From contig URRB01000016.1 of assembly GCA_900550195.1 (NCBI GenBank), positions 1 to 57,751 of the forward strand: 57,751 bases of DNA, read 5' to 3'. Positions within the stretch are counted from its first letter, which is position 1. Every line of letters begins with the position of its first letter. Of the stretch, positions 19,094 to 28,564 are shown piece after piece. A program made the translations under genes and the position numbers. The DNA comes from an uncultured Collinsella sp. (GTDB lineage Bacteria > Actinomycetota > Coriobacteriia > Coriobacteriales > Coriobacteriaceae). Under the pieces are notes generated by a model. That model was given only the letters and a program-made list of their open reading frames with translations. It had not been told where the DNA came from and made no database searches.

Positions 19094-19858
19094 CTACAGT
19101 AGACCTTCCACGAAAGGTTTGAGCTTGTCGAGCATCGCGTCGCTTCTGATGACTGTACCTAAATCGAGGTGCTCACTCTTCTCCTTCGTAATCGTCTGAG
19201 TGATTACGCCCATGAACAGCAGCCTGGAGCCGATGGCAATTCCGTCGGTCGTGGGATAGCTGCCCTGGTTGAGGATGAAGGCGGGACTGCCGCTGGAGCC
19301 CTCGAATACAGATGCGTCAACGAGGAACTCGCGCTTACCCTTGTAGTCGTTCCAAGTGGGCGTGGAAGTCCAGCCTTGCCTGATGAGGGGGGTCTTGTTG
19401 TAGTCGTCATAGAGCCCGCTGGGGTATCCGATAAAGGTGATTTGCTCGAGCGCCGCCAAATTGTCCAGCACACTCTTCTTCGGGATGAGTCCAGAGTCGA
19501 TGGATCGGTAGAAGGGCCTCTTCCCGTTTTCTTCAAGCATGCTGAGAACAGGGGCCACCGGCATCGCAACCAAGTCGAGCTCTCCGAGCTTCTTCCCCTC
19601 GATGAATGACTTGTCGAAGTTCACGCTGATGGTCTCGCATGACGGGGCGTCACCTTCGGCTAGATTGATGACGAAGCGACCCTGAATCACATCCTTGAGG
19701 ACATGGTGGTTGGTAATGAGCAGGGGCACTTTTCGCCCGTCTTCAAGGTCATAGGAAAAGAAGAATCCTGTACCCGAGACGCCCGTGCCTTCGGTAGTAA
19801 TGCCCACGATGGGGACCGTGGTAAAGAGCAGCTGCGTGCTCGTATCATTAATGTTCAT
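19094..19858 (-). CDS. trypsin-like serine protease domain protein
   Basis: A 254-residue chymotrypsin-fold protein without a signal peptide. A catalytic triad can be read: His in LLITNHHVLKD, Asp in LGELDLVAMPV, and Ser in VFEGSSGSPAFI. This is the Trypsin_2/DegP-like pattern. The start at 19858 has AAGGAG ten bases upstream and overlaps the end of the upstream membrane-protein gene by 11 bases, so the pair is coupled. There is no PDZ domain and no export signal. A cytoplasmic protease paired with a two-helix membrane protein recalls protease-effector defence modules, but this is inference. A housekeeping stress role is possible. Confidence 0.8.
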   Translation of the reverse strand: MNINDTSTQLLFTTVPIVGITTEGTGVSGTGFFFSYDLEDGRKVPLLITNHHVLKDVIQGRFVINLAEGDAPSCETISVNFDKSFIEGKKLGELDLVAMPVAPVLSMLEENGKRPFYRSIDSGLIPKKSVLDNLAALEQITFIGYPSGLYDDYNKTPLIRQGWTSTPTWNDYKGKREFLVDASVFEGSSGSPAFILNQGSYPTTDGIAIGSRLLFMGVITQTITKEKSEHLDLGTVIRSDAMLDKLKPFVEGLL

Positions 19859-20390
19859 CGGTCTTGGTCTCCTTGTCATCGGGATCCGCCAGGTGTTCTA
19901 GGACGCGCTCGGCCAGATCAGATTTGCCCTGCTTCTCTTCTTTTCGGATAAAGATAAAAGCGACAAAGAGTCCTACTGCGCCACACGGTGCTACGCAGAG
20001 CATCAAGATACCGGGCAAAGATGCGAGATTGACAGATGACGACAAACCCCCGAGAAACCAGCCCAGGAACGTTGTCGCAAGACCTAAAAGGATGTCAGGT
20101 TTGTAGGAAGGGCGCTCCTGCTTGGCCTGAAGGAGCATCTCCCTTGCTTTTCTCAGGTCGCTGTCGCGCTGTCCGACGTATGATTCCTGCAGGTATTCAT
20201 TGGGGATGCGAACCTCGTGGTCCTGGCGCACGGCGACGTGCTCCCGGTCATTTATGAGGTGGATGCCGTTACTTGCCTCTCCAACGCTAGCATTGTCGCC
20301 CATGTGCTCGAATACGCTGTCGAGGTCAGCCCACCTGACTCTATGGGCAAGCGCCTGGTCTTGTGGTGGGTTCTCTTGACCTTTCTCCAC
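19848..20390 (-). CDS. two-helix membrane protein coupled to the protease
   Basis: A 180-residue protein I cannot name. Residues 1-95 are hydrophilic, with a helical stretch RDSDLRKAREMLLQAKQE. Two membrane helices follow (LLGLATTFLGWFLGG and ILMLCVAPCGAVGLFVAFIFI). A charged tail is rich in Lys, Glu and Asp. The GTG start at 20390 follows AAGGAG. The shape, a soluble head and helix pair beside a soluble protease, would fit a sensor or a membrane effector. Confidence 0.7.
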   Translation of the reverse strand: MEKGQENPPQDQALAHRVRWADLDSVFEHMGDNASVGEASNGIHLINDREHVAVRQDHEVRIPNEYLQESYVGQRDSDLRKAREMLLQAKQERPSYKPDILLGLATTFLGWFLGGLSSSVNLASLPGILMLCVAPCGAVGLFVAFIFIRKEEKQGKSDLAERVLEHLADPDDKETKTDEH

Positions 20391-20480
20391 CAGATCTCCT
20401 TAGAACAAGGTCCTAGCGTCTTGCGGAAGTTTATGGTCACAGCAGAGACACCATGGTTCAACCAATATATCGATGGATAG

Positions 20481-20510
20481 ATTATACCGTGCGGCTGATA
20501 TGGCGACCAA
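20481..20510 (-). promoter_or_regulatory. promoter for the protease pair
   Basis: On the minus strand TTGGTC and TATAAT are 18 bases apart, giving a leader of about 85 bases before the GTG at 20390. The rest of the 376-base gap up to 20766 shows only the left end of an IS481 remnant. Confidence 0.5.
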
Positions 20511-20699
20511 GGGATGCTGCCGGCACGGCTGTGGGGTGCTAGTGACTTGCAGATTGCTGGCGACAGGCTACTAATAGCGGCATGGCTTTGCTGTTGGCTC
20601 ACTCCGCCGCCCGCCTCACGGCGCCGGGGGTTTCTCGGCGCAGTGAGGCGGCATCGGTTGTTCTAGCTGTTCTGTGCCAATAGGTTGTTTACACCCGGG

Positions 20700-21045
20700 T
20701 AGTGACAAATAGGGAGGGCTCCCACATGCTGTGAGTTGTCTAGACGAACAGCAGAGGAGCCCTCCCATGGAGCAACATCCTAACGCAAGGCTCACCCCGA
20801 GGGGGCGCGAGACGCTCGTCTCGCGCATAGAGTCCGGCCTCGGCGTCGCCGAGACCGCGCGTCAGATGGGCGTCAGCCGCCAGACGGCGAGCAAGTGGCT
20901 GCGCCGCAGCAGGTCCGGAGAGCCCATGTCCGACCGCAGTAGCCGCCCGCGCAGGCTCGCGAGGTCCACGCCGCGCGAGATCGAGAACCGGGTCCGCGAG
21001 GCGCGCTCGTCACTGCCGCTCGCCCCGCCCGGGCTGGCGCCGGGC
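20700..21045 (+). mobile_element. IS481-family remnant (left end and transposase N terminus)
   Basis: From 20767 the frame reads a classic IS481 N terminus: MEQHPNARLTPRGRETL, GVAETARQMGVSRQTASKWL and STPREIENRVREARSSLPLAP. It then loses similarity at about 21030-21045 and runs into the end of the next gene. The catalytic DDE domain is absent. Before the start a hairpin (GGAGGGCTCC with GGAGCCCTCC) spans 20713-20766 and covers the ribosome site, as expected for transposase down-control. It is a dead fragment. Confidence 0.8.
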
Positions 21046-21054
21046 GCGCTATGC

Positions 21055-21336
21055 TTAGGGAGCGGTGGGCGCCTCCGGAGCAGCAGGGGACTCGGACGCG
21101 GTGATGCCGGAGGTGTCGATCTCGCCCAGATTGGCGAGCTGCTCGATGAGGGGGAGGCCCATCGGGTCGTCCACCTCGACGCCGCCGAGCACGATGGTGC
21201 TGTAGCGCGTGTCGACATGGGTTGTGAACACGGCCGGGTCGAAACCCGAAGCGATAAAGCCAATGCCCGCGAGGACAACACCCGCGGCAACGAGCCCGCC
21301 CGCCACGGCGAGGTAGATCTTCTTCGCACTGGTCAT
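21055..21336 (-). CDS. small membrane protein, third gene of PadR/DUF1700 operon
   Basis: A 93-residue protein with one N-terminal membrane helix (LAVAGGLVAAGVVLAGIGFIAS), a short outside part (STIVLGGVEVDDPMG) and a Pro/Ala tail. In many bacteria the third gene of PadR-DUF1700 operons codes for a longer DUF4097 adhesin-like protein beginning in just this way. This one may be a shortened version. The IS481 remnant begins directly beyond its stop, so an insertion could have trimmed it. ATG at 21336 follows AAAGGAG. Confidence 0.65.
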   Translation of the reverse strand: MTSAKKIYLAVAGGLVAAGVVLAGIGFIASGFDPAVFTTHVDTRYSTIVLGGVEVDDPMGLPLIEQLANLGEIDTSGITASESPAAPEAPTAP

Positions 21337-21351
21337 GGTACTCACTCCTTT

Positions 21352-21975
21352 CTACGCCGCGAGATGCGCGGCAGCGCCGCCCTTCTCGCCCTTACCCTTC
21401 CAGAAGGGCGAGGCGGCCTTCCTCGCCCAGAGCGCCGAGAGGCGCGCAATTTGTTTTGAGGCGGCCCAAGCGCCAGCACCAACGAAGAGCGCCACGCCGA
21501 CGAGGCCGAGCCCCACGCCCGCCGAGGCGAGGGCGTACGGGAAGTAGCCGATGATGACGCCGCTTACGGCAAGCAGGAGCCCAACTACGCCCACGCCCCC
21601 GAGTGCCACCGCGACGATCCACACGCAGAGCGCCAGCACCCAGATGCAGATATAGACCGTGACGGCCACGGCGGCGAAGGCGGCGAGCAGCGGCACCCAC
21701 ACCGGGGAGCCCACGATGGCCAGCACCCACAGCAGCGCGGTGCTGCGCCGGCGCGTCCTCGCGATCGCGCGCGGCACGGCGGGCAGGTCGTCGAGCGTGG
21801 CCTCCGCCACCTCGCCGGGCGTGCCCATGGCGGCCACGGCCTCCTCCTCGCTCATACCGTCCTCCATGCGGTCGGCGATGGCCTCCGCATAGAACGCCTT
21901 GGTCTCCTCCACCTGCTCGGCCGGCAGGCAGGCGAGCAGCTCGCCCAACCGGCCCAGAAACTCATCGCGCGTCAT
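21352..21975 (-). CDS. DUF1700 membrane protein
   Basis: A 207-residue protein with the DUF1700 opening MTRDEFLGRLGELLACLPAEQVEE, then MSEEEAVAAMGTPGEVAE. Several membrane helices and a charged C terminus follow. Such proteins sit behind PadR regulators and are linked to envelope stress. ATG at 21975 follows GAGGAGG and overlaps the PadR gene by 14 bases. Confidence 0.85.
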   Translation of the reverse strand: MTRDEFLGRLGELLACLPAEQVEETKAFYAEAIADRMEDGMSEEEAVAAMGTPGEVAEATLDDLPAVPRAIARTRRRSTALLWVLAIVGSPVWVPLLAAFAAVAVTVYICIWVLALCVWIVAVALGGVGVVGLLLAVSGVIIGYFPYALASAGVGLGLVGVALFVGAGAWAASKQIARLSALWARKAASPFWKGKGEKGGAAAHLAA

Positions 21976-22282
21976 GGTGCGCCTCCTCAACGTATGCGTA
22001 AATCTCCCGTACGGACGGCCACTCGGCCAGGAACTCCTCGATGCGCGCTCGCCCGTCGTCCGTGATGCGGTAGTACCGGCGCAGCCGCCCGTTGTGCTCG
22101 GCGGAGCGCGCCGTGATGCACCCGGCCTTCTCCAGGCGCTTGAGCAGCGGGTAGAGCGTCGACTCCGTGAGCCCCATGCTCGCCGGTACGTCCTTCACGA
22201 TCTGGTAGCCGTAGGACTCCTCGCCGGAGACGGCCGCGAGCACGCAGGCCTCCAGGAAGCCGCGCTTCATCTGTGCCTCCAT
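21962..22282 (-). CDS. PadR-family transcriptional regulator
   Basis: A 106-residue winged-helix repressor: MKRGFLEACVLAAVSGEESYGYQIVKD, GLTESTLYPLLKRLEKAGC, RRYYRITDDGR. It is the short, single-domain PadR type with a brief dimer helix. ATG at 22282 follows AGGAGG by seven bases. It leads a three-gene operon that it probably represses itself. Confidence 0.92.
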   Translation of the reverse strand: MEAQMKRGFLEACVLAAVSGEESYGYQIVKDVPASMGLTESTLYPLLKRLEKAGCITARSAEHNGRLRRYYRITDDGRARIEEFLAEWPSVREIYAYVEEAHHDAR

Positions 22283-22300
22283 CCGCACACCTCCTCTCGT

Positions 22301-22326
22301 CATATACTATGCTATACACACTATAC
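22301..22326 (-). promoter_or_regulatory. A/T-rich promoter/operator of the padR operon
   Basis: On the minus strand three TATA-type units spaced about eight to nine bases (TATAGTG, TATAGCA, TATATG) lie just upstream of padR. They could include the -10 element and PadR-binding repeats. This is an inference from position and repetition. Confidence 0.35.
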
Positions 22327-22696
22327 GATGCAAGGTATTAGACGTCAACTCTCATCGCGAAGATTCTCCGGCCCCTGCGCGCTGCGAACGTGATATCGCG
22401 GGGCGGTTGGCATTATGCATGAAACGTCAAGTAACGCTCTTTTGATCCACTTCCACTCGGCCCCATATGCCTTGTACAACACCCCCCTTCAACCTTGGGT
22501 TCAAGGGAGCCGCTAGGCTGGGCGTGCCGGACGGTAAGGTCCTGGACGCGATGGTGGACTTCTCCGATGCCATAGGGGTCATGGGTCTACGCCGATGGAG
22601 GCCCACGCACGCGGCAGGGCTCGCCCGTCACCGCTGGTCGCCGGACGGTCCCCACGCTCCGCTCGCCAACGCGCAGGCGACAGCAGCAGTCCAGCG

Positions 22697-22935
22697 CTAG
22701 CTGGAGACGCCGGAATGCCCAGAAGATGCGTTTCCCATCACTGCGACAGAGCTTTTTGCAGGGGTGGCACTTTTTCCTAATATCGAGGTCAGCTTGGCTT
22801 CGGTAGCCACCTTGAGAGCATCGCCAATAGACTCTTCCTTTATGCGTTCGGCATAATCGTAGGCAATACCCAAAAATTCCAGTCCCGAGCAACAGGAGTA
22901 CAATTGCTGCAATTGTTGCCAGCTGTTGGGAGATG
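22697..22935 (-). pseudogene. remnant of a small membrane protein
   Basis: One minus-strand frame reads a helix (QQLATIAAIVLLLLGTGIFG). After a shift at the A5/T5 run 22872-22876, another reads YDYAERIKEESIGDALKVA to a stop. No start codon precedes it. The family is unknown. The surrounding 550-base gap (22393-22939) has no other convincing gene. Confidence 0.4.
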
Positions 22936-22939
22936 GAAG

Positions 22940-23944
22940 ATGGACTGCGATGGCTACCCGCGCATTCCCATGCCGTTGATGTGCACCGCCTTTGTGCCGG
23001 GGCAGATTGACGCTGCGGTTGCAGGCATTTCCGACCCCGATTCACGCACCATCGCCACGGCAGAAGCGCTGTACTTTCGCGGACAGGCCACGCTCGCTGC
23101 CAAGACGGCGCGCCCCTATCTTGACGCCACCGATCCCGCACTGCGCTATTCCGCATGCCTTATCTGCGGATATGCCAGTCTGTCGCTCAACCGTATCGCC
23201 GACGCCCGCCGGTGCCTTGCTGGCATCCTCGATACGCCAACTGACGAGGAATCGCCCGCCGTCCACGCCACGCATATCCTGTTCGCCTCGGCCGCGAGTG
23301 TCCTGCTGCACTTGCCTTCCCCGTATTCTGCTGAAGAGTTTTATCCACTTGCGGCGCATCTGCCCGAAGGCCTGCGCCTATTCGCCAGCTACGTGATGGC
23401 GCACGCCTTGTACCTGCGCGGCGATTACGGCCGCAGCCTGGGCATGGCGGAAAACGCCCTGATTATGAAACAGGGAAGCTATCCCATCTCGGAGCTGTTC
23501 CTGCACCTGGCAGCTTCCATGGCATGCATGAGCCTCAAGGACATCGACGCCGCAAAAACGCACTTCGGAGCTGCTTGGAACGTTGCGCGCCCCGACGGCC
23601 TTGTCGAACTTATCGGCGAGCACCACGGCCTTTTGCAGGGGCTTATCGAGGCGTGTCTAAAAACGCAATACCCTGACGACTTCGCACGCATCATCGAGAT
23701 TACGTATCGATTCAGCTACGGCTGGCGGCGCATCCACAACCCCGATTCGGGCGAGGACGTGGCCGACGATCTAACGACCACGGAATTCACCATGGCCATG
23801 CTCGCCTGTCGCGGGTGGACCAACGCCGAAATCGCACGCCATATGGGAGTATCGCCGGGCACCGTCAAAAACCGCCTATCAGGAGTGTATGCCAAGCTTG
23901 GTATCGGAACTCGCGCCGAGCTGGTTGCCCACATGTTGCGCTAG
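22940..23944 (+). CDS. LuxR-type regulator with TPR-like N terminus
   Basis: A 334-residue protein. The first 270 residues are Ala/Leu-rich helical pairs resembling tetratricopeptide-type repeats (ARPYLDATDPALRYSACL, SLNRIADARRCLAGIL). The C terminus is a LuxR/NarL helix-turn-helix (TTTEFTMAMLACRGWTNAEI, HMGVSPGTVKNRLSGVYAKL). There is no ATPase or receiver. ATG at 22940 follows GGGAG. It sits 157 bases ahead of the giant surface protein on the same strand and is a candidate regulator of it. LuxR regulators of many kinds are abundant in Coriobacteriia. Confidence 0.82.
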   Translation: MDCDGYPRIPMPLMCTAFVPGQIDAAVAGISDPDSRTIATAEALYFRGQATLAAKTARPYLDATDPALRYSACLICGYASLSLNRIADARRCLAGILDTPTDEESPAVHATHILFASAASVLLHLPSPYSAEEFYPLAAHLPEGLRLFASYVMAHALYLRGDYGRSLGMAENALIMKQGSYPISELFLHLAASMACMSLKDIDAAKTHFGAAWNVARPDGLVELIGEHHGLLQGLIEACLKTQYPDDFARIIEITYRFSYGWRRIHNPDSGEDVADDLTTTEFTMAMLACRGWTNAEIARHMGVSPGTVKNRLSGVYAKLGIGTRAELVAHMLR

Positions 23945-24101
23945 CGGCCAGACTGCCCGGCGTATCGAAAGCACTCCGGGGGCCTAGCGCTTTCGCGCGC
24001 TCAAATTGGACATTTTGACCCTCGAACGGCACTACCGCCACGGGGCACCTTCTCGCAAAATTGGATTATTTCCACCGAAATTTGCGGGATGGGAGCCCAA
24101 A

Positions 24102-27100
24102 ATGCTTGATCGCCGTTCGCTACTTATCGCCGGAACATCCTCGCTAGCGAGCATTATGTTGCCTCGCGTGCCGGGAAGCGAAAATGCCTTCCTGCTGCCG
24201 TTCGCGCCCACCGCGGCCTATGCCGACGAAGAAGACCCCTTCAAGGTCCTGGTGCTCTCGCGCACCATGTTTGGTGTGGTTGTGATCGACGTCGCCAACA
24301 AGAATATGCCCATCAAGGGAGCCCAGGTCACGCTCGCGTCGCGTTATGCCGCGGGCAAGCAGCTCTCCGCCACTACCGACGACGAGGGCACGGCCATCTT
24401 TGAGGTCGCGCCTCTTTCGGAAGGCTACGTGGACGAGGCAACGCTTCTCGACGCGTACGACTTTAACGGCGGCATCTCCATTAGCATGGCGGGCTACCGT
24501 GATGTCGAGATTCCCCTTGCGCGTATCCAGGGCGGCACCGCCATAACCGCGCCCACGCGTCTGCTTTCCGACGGCGAGCCGTACTTCCGCCAGCTCACAT
24601 TCGACGAATGGGACATCCAGTACGCTGAAGCCACGTTCATGACATTGCCGAAGGACGACACGGCAAACGAGCAGCCCGATACGCACGCCTTTACCGTGCA
24701 GGCACATCTGCCACAGGGTGGACAGGCAACGCTGCGCATCAACAAAGTGACGCCTGCCGCGGGCAGCTCACCCGAAACCTTCACGCAGATTGGCCAAGTC
24801 AAGGCCAGCGCATCGGGTGCGGATAATCTGGCGACGTTCTCGCTCGAGGACAAGTTCCTCGATGCGGCGTCGGGCATTCTGGAAGAAGGATGCAAACTGC
24901 GCTTTGTGCTCGACTACCAGGGTAAAACCTACACGCTCTCGTCCCCCATGGGCGTTGCCACCGCACCGGCTTCCAAGGCGGAATCGGGCTCGACCACTAT
25001 CGTCCCCACTACCATGGACCAAGAGATCACTCCGTTTGATTTCCCCGCATCGTTTCCCGGCATCGGTGGTAATAAGTTCACGTGTTGGATGCCCACATTT
25101 CCGATCCTTTTCGATTTCTCGTTTGCTGGATACGTGCTGTTTGGCGGAGGATACAAACCAGCCAGCTATATGAACGATTCGGGCAATCCGGATCCGGAGT
25201 ATTGGAAGAAGTCACCGCGCGAGTCGGGTGCCAAGCAGGCAAACCGCTACCTCGACGAAATGGAGGGGAAGTGGAATCAGTACAAGAGCATGAGTGCCGG
25301 TTCGGGCACCGACCCAAGGAACACCAAGCTCCTTCGCCACCATTGCACGCTGCTGTTCACGATGGATATCGCCACACAGGTGTACGGCTCGCTCGCCTAC
25401 GACTGGGTGGGTAAAACCTGGGGCAACAACAACGACCCCGCATACGGCAATATCAAGGCCCTCTTCCAGGTAAGAACCGACCTCAATTGGACCGAGCAGT
25501 TTACCCTGGGACCGGTGCCGCTTTTCTTAAACGTCAACCCCTGGGTGCTGGCAAAACTGGCGCTCGCCGTGGGCGCCCACACGCACGGCAGCGGTGCGGC
25601 GTTCTTCAAAAACATTTCGCTCGACTATTCCAATACGTCAGGATCATTCACCATCCAGATCGGACTTGCCGTCACCTTTGGAGCCGGCGTTGCAGGCGTC
25701 GCTTCGTCCGCCGTGCGCGGTGCCGCATCCCTCACACTGTTCATTGGGTACGAGAAGGCGGACGGCCACCAGCTTCCGCGGCTGCGCGTAGGTGCAGACA
25801 TGGATGTCGACGTGATACTCCAGTTTGTCATGTTCAAGTGGACCACCAAGGCTTGGTCGGGGTCGTGGCCCACACTCCTCGATTCGTGGAATATGTCGGT
25901 GAACAATGGCAACCAGTATGTGCTCCAGCGCTCTGAGCTCGCATTGGGTGGAGATACGCCCTATACGCTGGATGCCCGCTTTGGCGCGACCGGCAATGCC
26001 GAGGCAGGTGGTGTGCCGCAGTTTATCGCGTCGGCTACCATCGTCACCAATGCCGAGCTGCTCGCATGCGCCGAAGTTGCAGCCACCGACGCAAATGTCG
26101 CGCCGGTCGTACGCGATTGGGGGCAAGCGGTCACGCGCATTGAACTCGAGGCGGATGCAGAGAGCGACGACACGAGACAGGTCGAACATTTCGTCCACGC
26201 GCTGATGGAGAACGATGAAAACGCCGCACCGATGTATGAGTACACCCACATCGACATCGGCCATGCGACGAACGCCGTTGCGGACCCGGACGCCAATTCT
26301 TCCGGCGTGTCGGAGGATGAGCGAGGCGGCATAAAGCCCTCGAGCGACAACGTACTCTTCACTGGCGTGCTCAGCGAAGCCCGCATGAAGCTAGCGATGA
26401 TTGCCGGCGTGGAGTGTCTGTTCCGTATCGCCTCGGTGCGCTACGGCGAGAACGGTCGTTCGCGCCTGGTGGTGCACACAAAGACGAACGGCGCGTGGTC
26501 CGCTCCCACGCCCGTGGACTTCCCCCTTGGGTTTGGCGAGGGCGACGTGGAGCGCAACGACATATTCGATTACGACTTCGACGTGGTGGAATATACGGAC
26601 GGGAGAGAAAACAAAGACGCCTACGTATTGCTGGTCTCGGGAGAGCGCCCCGAAGGCGACGCAACCCGGTTCGACACGGCAAGCACAGCCGGCATACTGT
26701 CCGTTGTGCGCCTGCGCATAAGCAACGACGGCGTTCGCGTGATATCGCACACGTCGTGGCGCAGCATCTCGCGCGGCCGCCTGCAGGAGGACGGCTACCA
26801 TTGCCTGCAGTGCCCACGCATCACGGTGGGCAAGACACTTGTCGACGGACGCCTGTCGGGCGCCTATCTCCATCGCCGCGGAGCCACCGCCGAGAAGGCG
26901 TTGGGCACCGAGGCAGAGGTCGCGCTCGAGTGCTTTACCCTGTGGTCGGACGATTTGGGCGACAGCCTCACATTCCGTCAGGTCCTCCGCTTTCCGCAGG
27001 CACCGTCGAGCATCGAGCTGGGCGCGCCCGAGAATATCAACGGAAAAATGGTGGTGCCCGTTGCATACGAGACTGCAAGCGGTTGTGGCTGCGCATCGTA

Positions 27101-28475
27101 CGCCGTGATCGGCCGGTCTATTGCGAGTTGGGGCGTTATGTCGCCAGATGCCACAGTGCCCCATGCGGTGCCGTGGCCGCAGCACACGGGCTTTTTGGCT
27201 ACCGTCGACGAGCAGCTGCAGCATATTACTTGGACACGAGGCGCGAAGGCATTTGCGTCGGAGCCCGTGGGCGCCGCGGGCTGTGGTCCGGCGTCGTTCA
27301 GCGCGAGCAACAACGGCCGGTGCGTGATGTACGTAGAGAACACCGACGGCAAGGTGGGACAGACCTACGACGAAGAAGGCAACCCGGTAGCGGTGATGGG
27401 CAAGCACTTCCGTATCTTCGCCAGCGCCTTGGAAGGCGATCTGTTCACAGAACCGTTCGTGATGTGTGAGCTCGACCACCCCGTCGATCAGATAACGACG
27501 TTTTTGACGTCGGGCGGCATGCTCTCGGCGCTCGCCACGCACATTGTGAGTGCCGAGCAGAGCGAGGCGGAGCTGCACGGCATAGAAGTGCCTCTGGTGG
27601 CATGCGCGACGCCGACAGGCGCGGTCGCTACCTCGGGCGCGGTGGTGCCCGGAGCGGCAGGCGAATCCTTCATGGTAACGGTGCGAAACGACGGCAACAC
27701 GCTGCTCACCGCCGGAACGATTGATCTGTACCGAGAGGGCTCCAACCAGCCGTTCTCCAGCGCATCCATCGGGTTCGGAGCGAACGCACGCACGGCATCG
27801 ATCTACGATCCGGAGCTTGCCGAGGACGCTTCGGCCAACGACATGGCACACGTGAAGTACGCGCTCGAGACGCTGGACACACGTTTTGCAACGCACCCGC
27901 TGGTTGCCGACAATGGAAACGCCGTGCTGGCACCGGGCTGCACGGCACAATTCCGCATGAGCTTTGCCATCCCGGAGAGCTGGGGCGACGAGGTGGGCAA
28001 ACGCGTCACGCTGTATGCGAAGGCGCGTGACCTGGTGGCACTCGATCCCGTAACGCTCGAGGAAATTCGACCGGGCGCAAACTCAGCGCTGGGTGCCGTA
28101 CTGCACGAGCTTCATGTGCCCGACGCGGCATGCGAACGCTCAGAAGTTCAGGTCGGCGTATGCGACAGCGCGGATACGACAGGACTTCACGACGCCCCGA
28201 TGACAGCAGACGACGATGGTGGCTCGAGTGGCGGCGGTACCGACGAGGGCGGCGGCTCCGGCGGAAGCCGCTCCGGCAGTGGCAAGGATCACGGCAATAA
28301 CAAGCGCTCCGGAAAAGCGGGCGCGCTCGCTGGCACGGGCGATGTCAACGCTCCCCTTACGGCAGCCGCTGCAGCACTCGCCGCGGCAGGCGCCGGCCTC
28401 ATCGCCTACAGCGCCCGCCGCACGGCGCTCGAAAAAGACACCGCCGATGAGGTCAATTCTGATAAGCCTCGCTAG
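24102..28475 (+). CDS. large Tat-type exported, LAxTG-anchored surface protein
   Basis: A 1457-residue protein. The N terminus MLDRRSLLIAGTSSLAS has a twin-arginine pattern and a cleavage region ending TAAYADEE. Next is an Ig/carboxypeptidase-regulatory-like segment (PIKGAQVTLASRYAAGKQLS). Long regions I cannot assign follow, including one rich in aromatic residues (about 340-640) and a propeller-like C-terminal half. The tail has a Gly/Ser linker, then LAGTGD, a hydrophobic helix and basic residues. This is the LAxTG form of a sortase sorting signal, as used by class E sortases in actinobacteria. No sortase gene lies in the window. ATG at 24102 follows GGGAG. Function is unknown; adhesion or glycan binding is possible. 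Confidence 0.8.
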   Translation: MLDRRSLLIAGTSSLASIMLPRVPGSENAFLLPFAPTAAYADEEDPFKVLVLSRTMFGVVVIDVANKNMPIKGAQVTLASRYAAGKQLSATTDDEGTAIFEVAPLSEGYVDEATLLDAYDFNGGISISMAGYRDVEIPLARIQGGTAITAPTRLLSDGEPYFRQLTFDEWDIQYAEATFMTLPKDDTANEQPDTHAFTVQAHLPQGGQATLRINKVTPAAGSSPETFTQIGQVKASASGADNLATFSLEDKFLDAASGILEEGCKLRFVLDYQGKTYTLSSPMGVATAPASKAESGSTTIVPTTMDQEITPFDFPASFPGIGGNKFTCWMPTFPILFDFSFAGYVLFGGGYKPASYMNDSGNPDPEYWKKSPRESGAKQANRYLDEMEGKWNQYKSMSAGSGTDPRNTKLLRHHCTLLFTMDIATQVYGSLAYDWVGKTWGNNNDPAYGNIKALFQVRTDLNWTEQFTLGPVPLFLNVNPWVLAKLALAVGAHTHGSGAAFFKNISLDYSNTSGSFTIQIGLAVTFGAGVAGVASSAVRGAASLTLFIGYEKADGHQLPRLRVGADMDVDVILQFVMFKWTTKAWSGSWPTLLDSWNMSVNNGNQYVLQRSELALGGDTPYTLDARFGATGNAEAGGVPQFIASATIVTNAELLACAEVAATDANVAPVVRDWGQAVTRIELEADAESDDTRQVEHFVHALMENDENAAPMYEYTHIDIGHATNAVADPDANSSGVSEDERGGIKPSSDNVLFTGVLSEARMKLAMIAGVECLFRIASVRYGENGRSRLVVHTKTNGAWSAPTPVDFPLGFGEGDVERNDIFDYDFDVVEYTDGRENKDAYVLLVSGERPEGDATRFDTASTAGILSVVRLRISNDGVRVISHTSWRSISRGRLQEDGYHCLQCPRITVGKTLVDGRLSGAYLHRRGATAEKALGTEAEVALECFTLWSDDLGDSLTFRQVLRFPQAPSSIELGAPENINGKMVVPVAYETASGCGCASYAVIGRSIASWGVMSPDATVPHAVPWPQHTGFLATVDEQLQHITWTRGAKAFASEPVGAAGCGPASFSASNNGRCVMYVENTDGKVGQTYDEEGNPVAVMGKHFRIFASALEGDLFTEPFVMCELDHPVDQITTFLTSGGMLSALATHIVSAEQSEAELHGIEVPLVACATPTGAVATSGAVVPGAAGESFMVTVRNDGNTLLTAGTIDLYREGSNQPFSSASIGFGANARTASIYDPELAEDASANDMAHVKYALETLDTRFATHPLVADNGNAVLAPGCTAQFRMSFAIPESWGDEVGKRVTLYAKARDLVALDPVTLEEIRPGANSALGAVLHELHVPDAACERSEVQVGVCDSADTTGLHDAPMTADDDGGSSGGGTDEGGGSGGSRSGSGKDHGNNKRSGKAGALAGTGDVNAPLTAAAAALAAAGAGLIAYSARRTALEKDTADEVNSDKPR

Positions 28476-28523
28476 CTCCTAGTTACTTTTGTGAGAGACG
28501 CCAACTCGGCTCGTCGAACATCA

Positions 28524-28559
28524 AATGGGCTGGTTCTGGATACCCAGAGCCAGCCCATT
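28524..28559. terminator. bidirectional terminator
   Basis: AATGGGCTGGTTCTGG pairs with CCAGAGCCAGCCCATT around ATAC. It lies between the convergent surface-protein and membrane-protein genes. Confidence 0.8.
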
Positions 28560-28564
28560 GCGCA

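Noticed and set aside
20767..21045. Complete IS481 transposase
   Set aside because: Only the N-terminal helix-turn-helix part is present; the catalytic domain is missing and the frame runs into another gene.
22467..22700. 77-codon plus-strand frame MPCTTPPFNLGFKGAA...
   Set aside because: It has no ribosome site, matches no family and is in a gap with remnants; too weak to call.
26391..27950. 519-codon minus-strand frame within the surface-protein gene
   Set aside because: Its composition (Arg, His, Ala, Cys) is typical of antisense GC-rich sequence; the plus-strand frame has better codon use, signal peptide and sorting signal.
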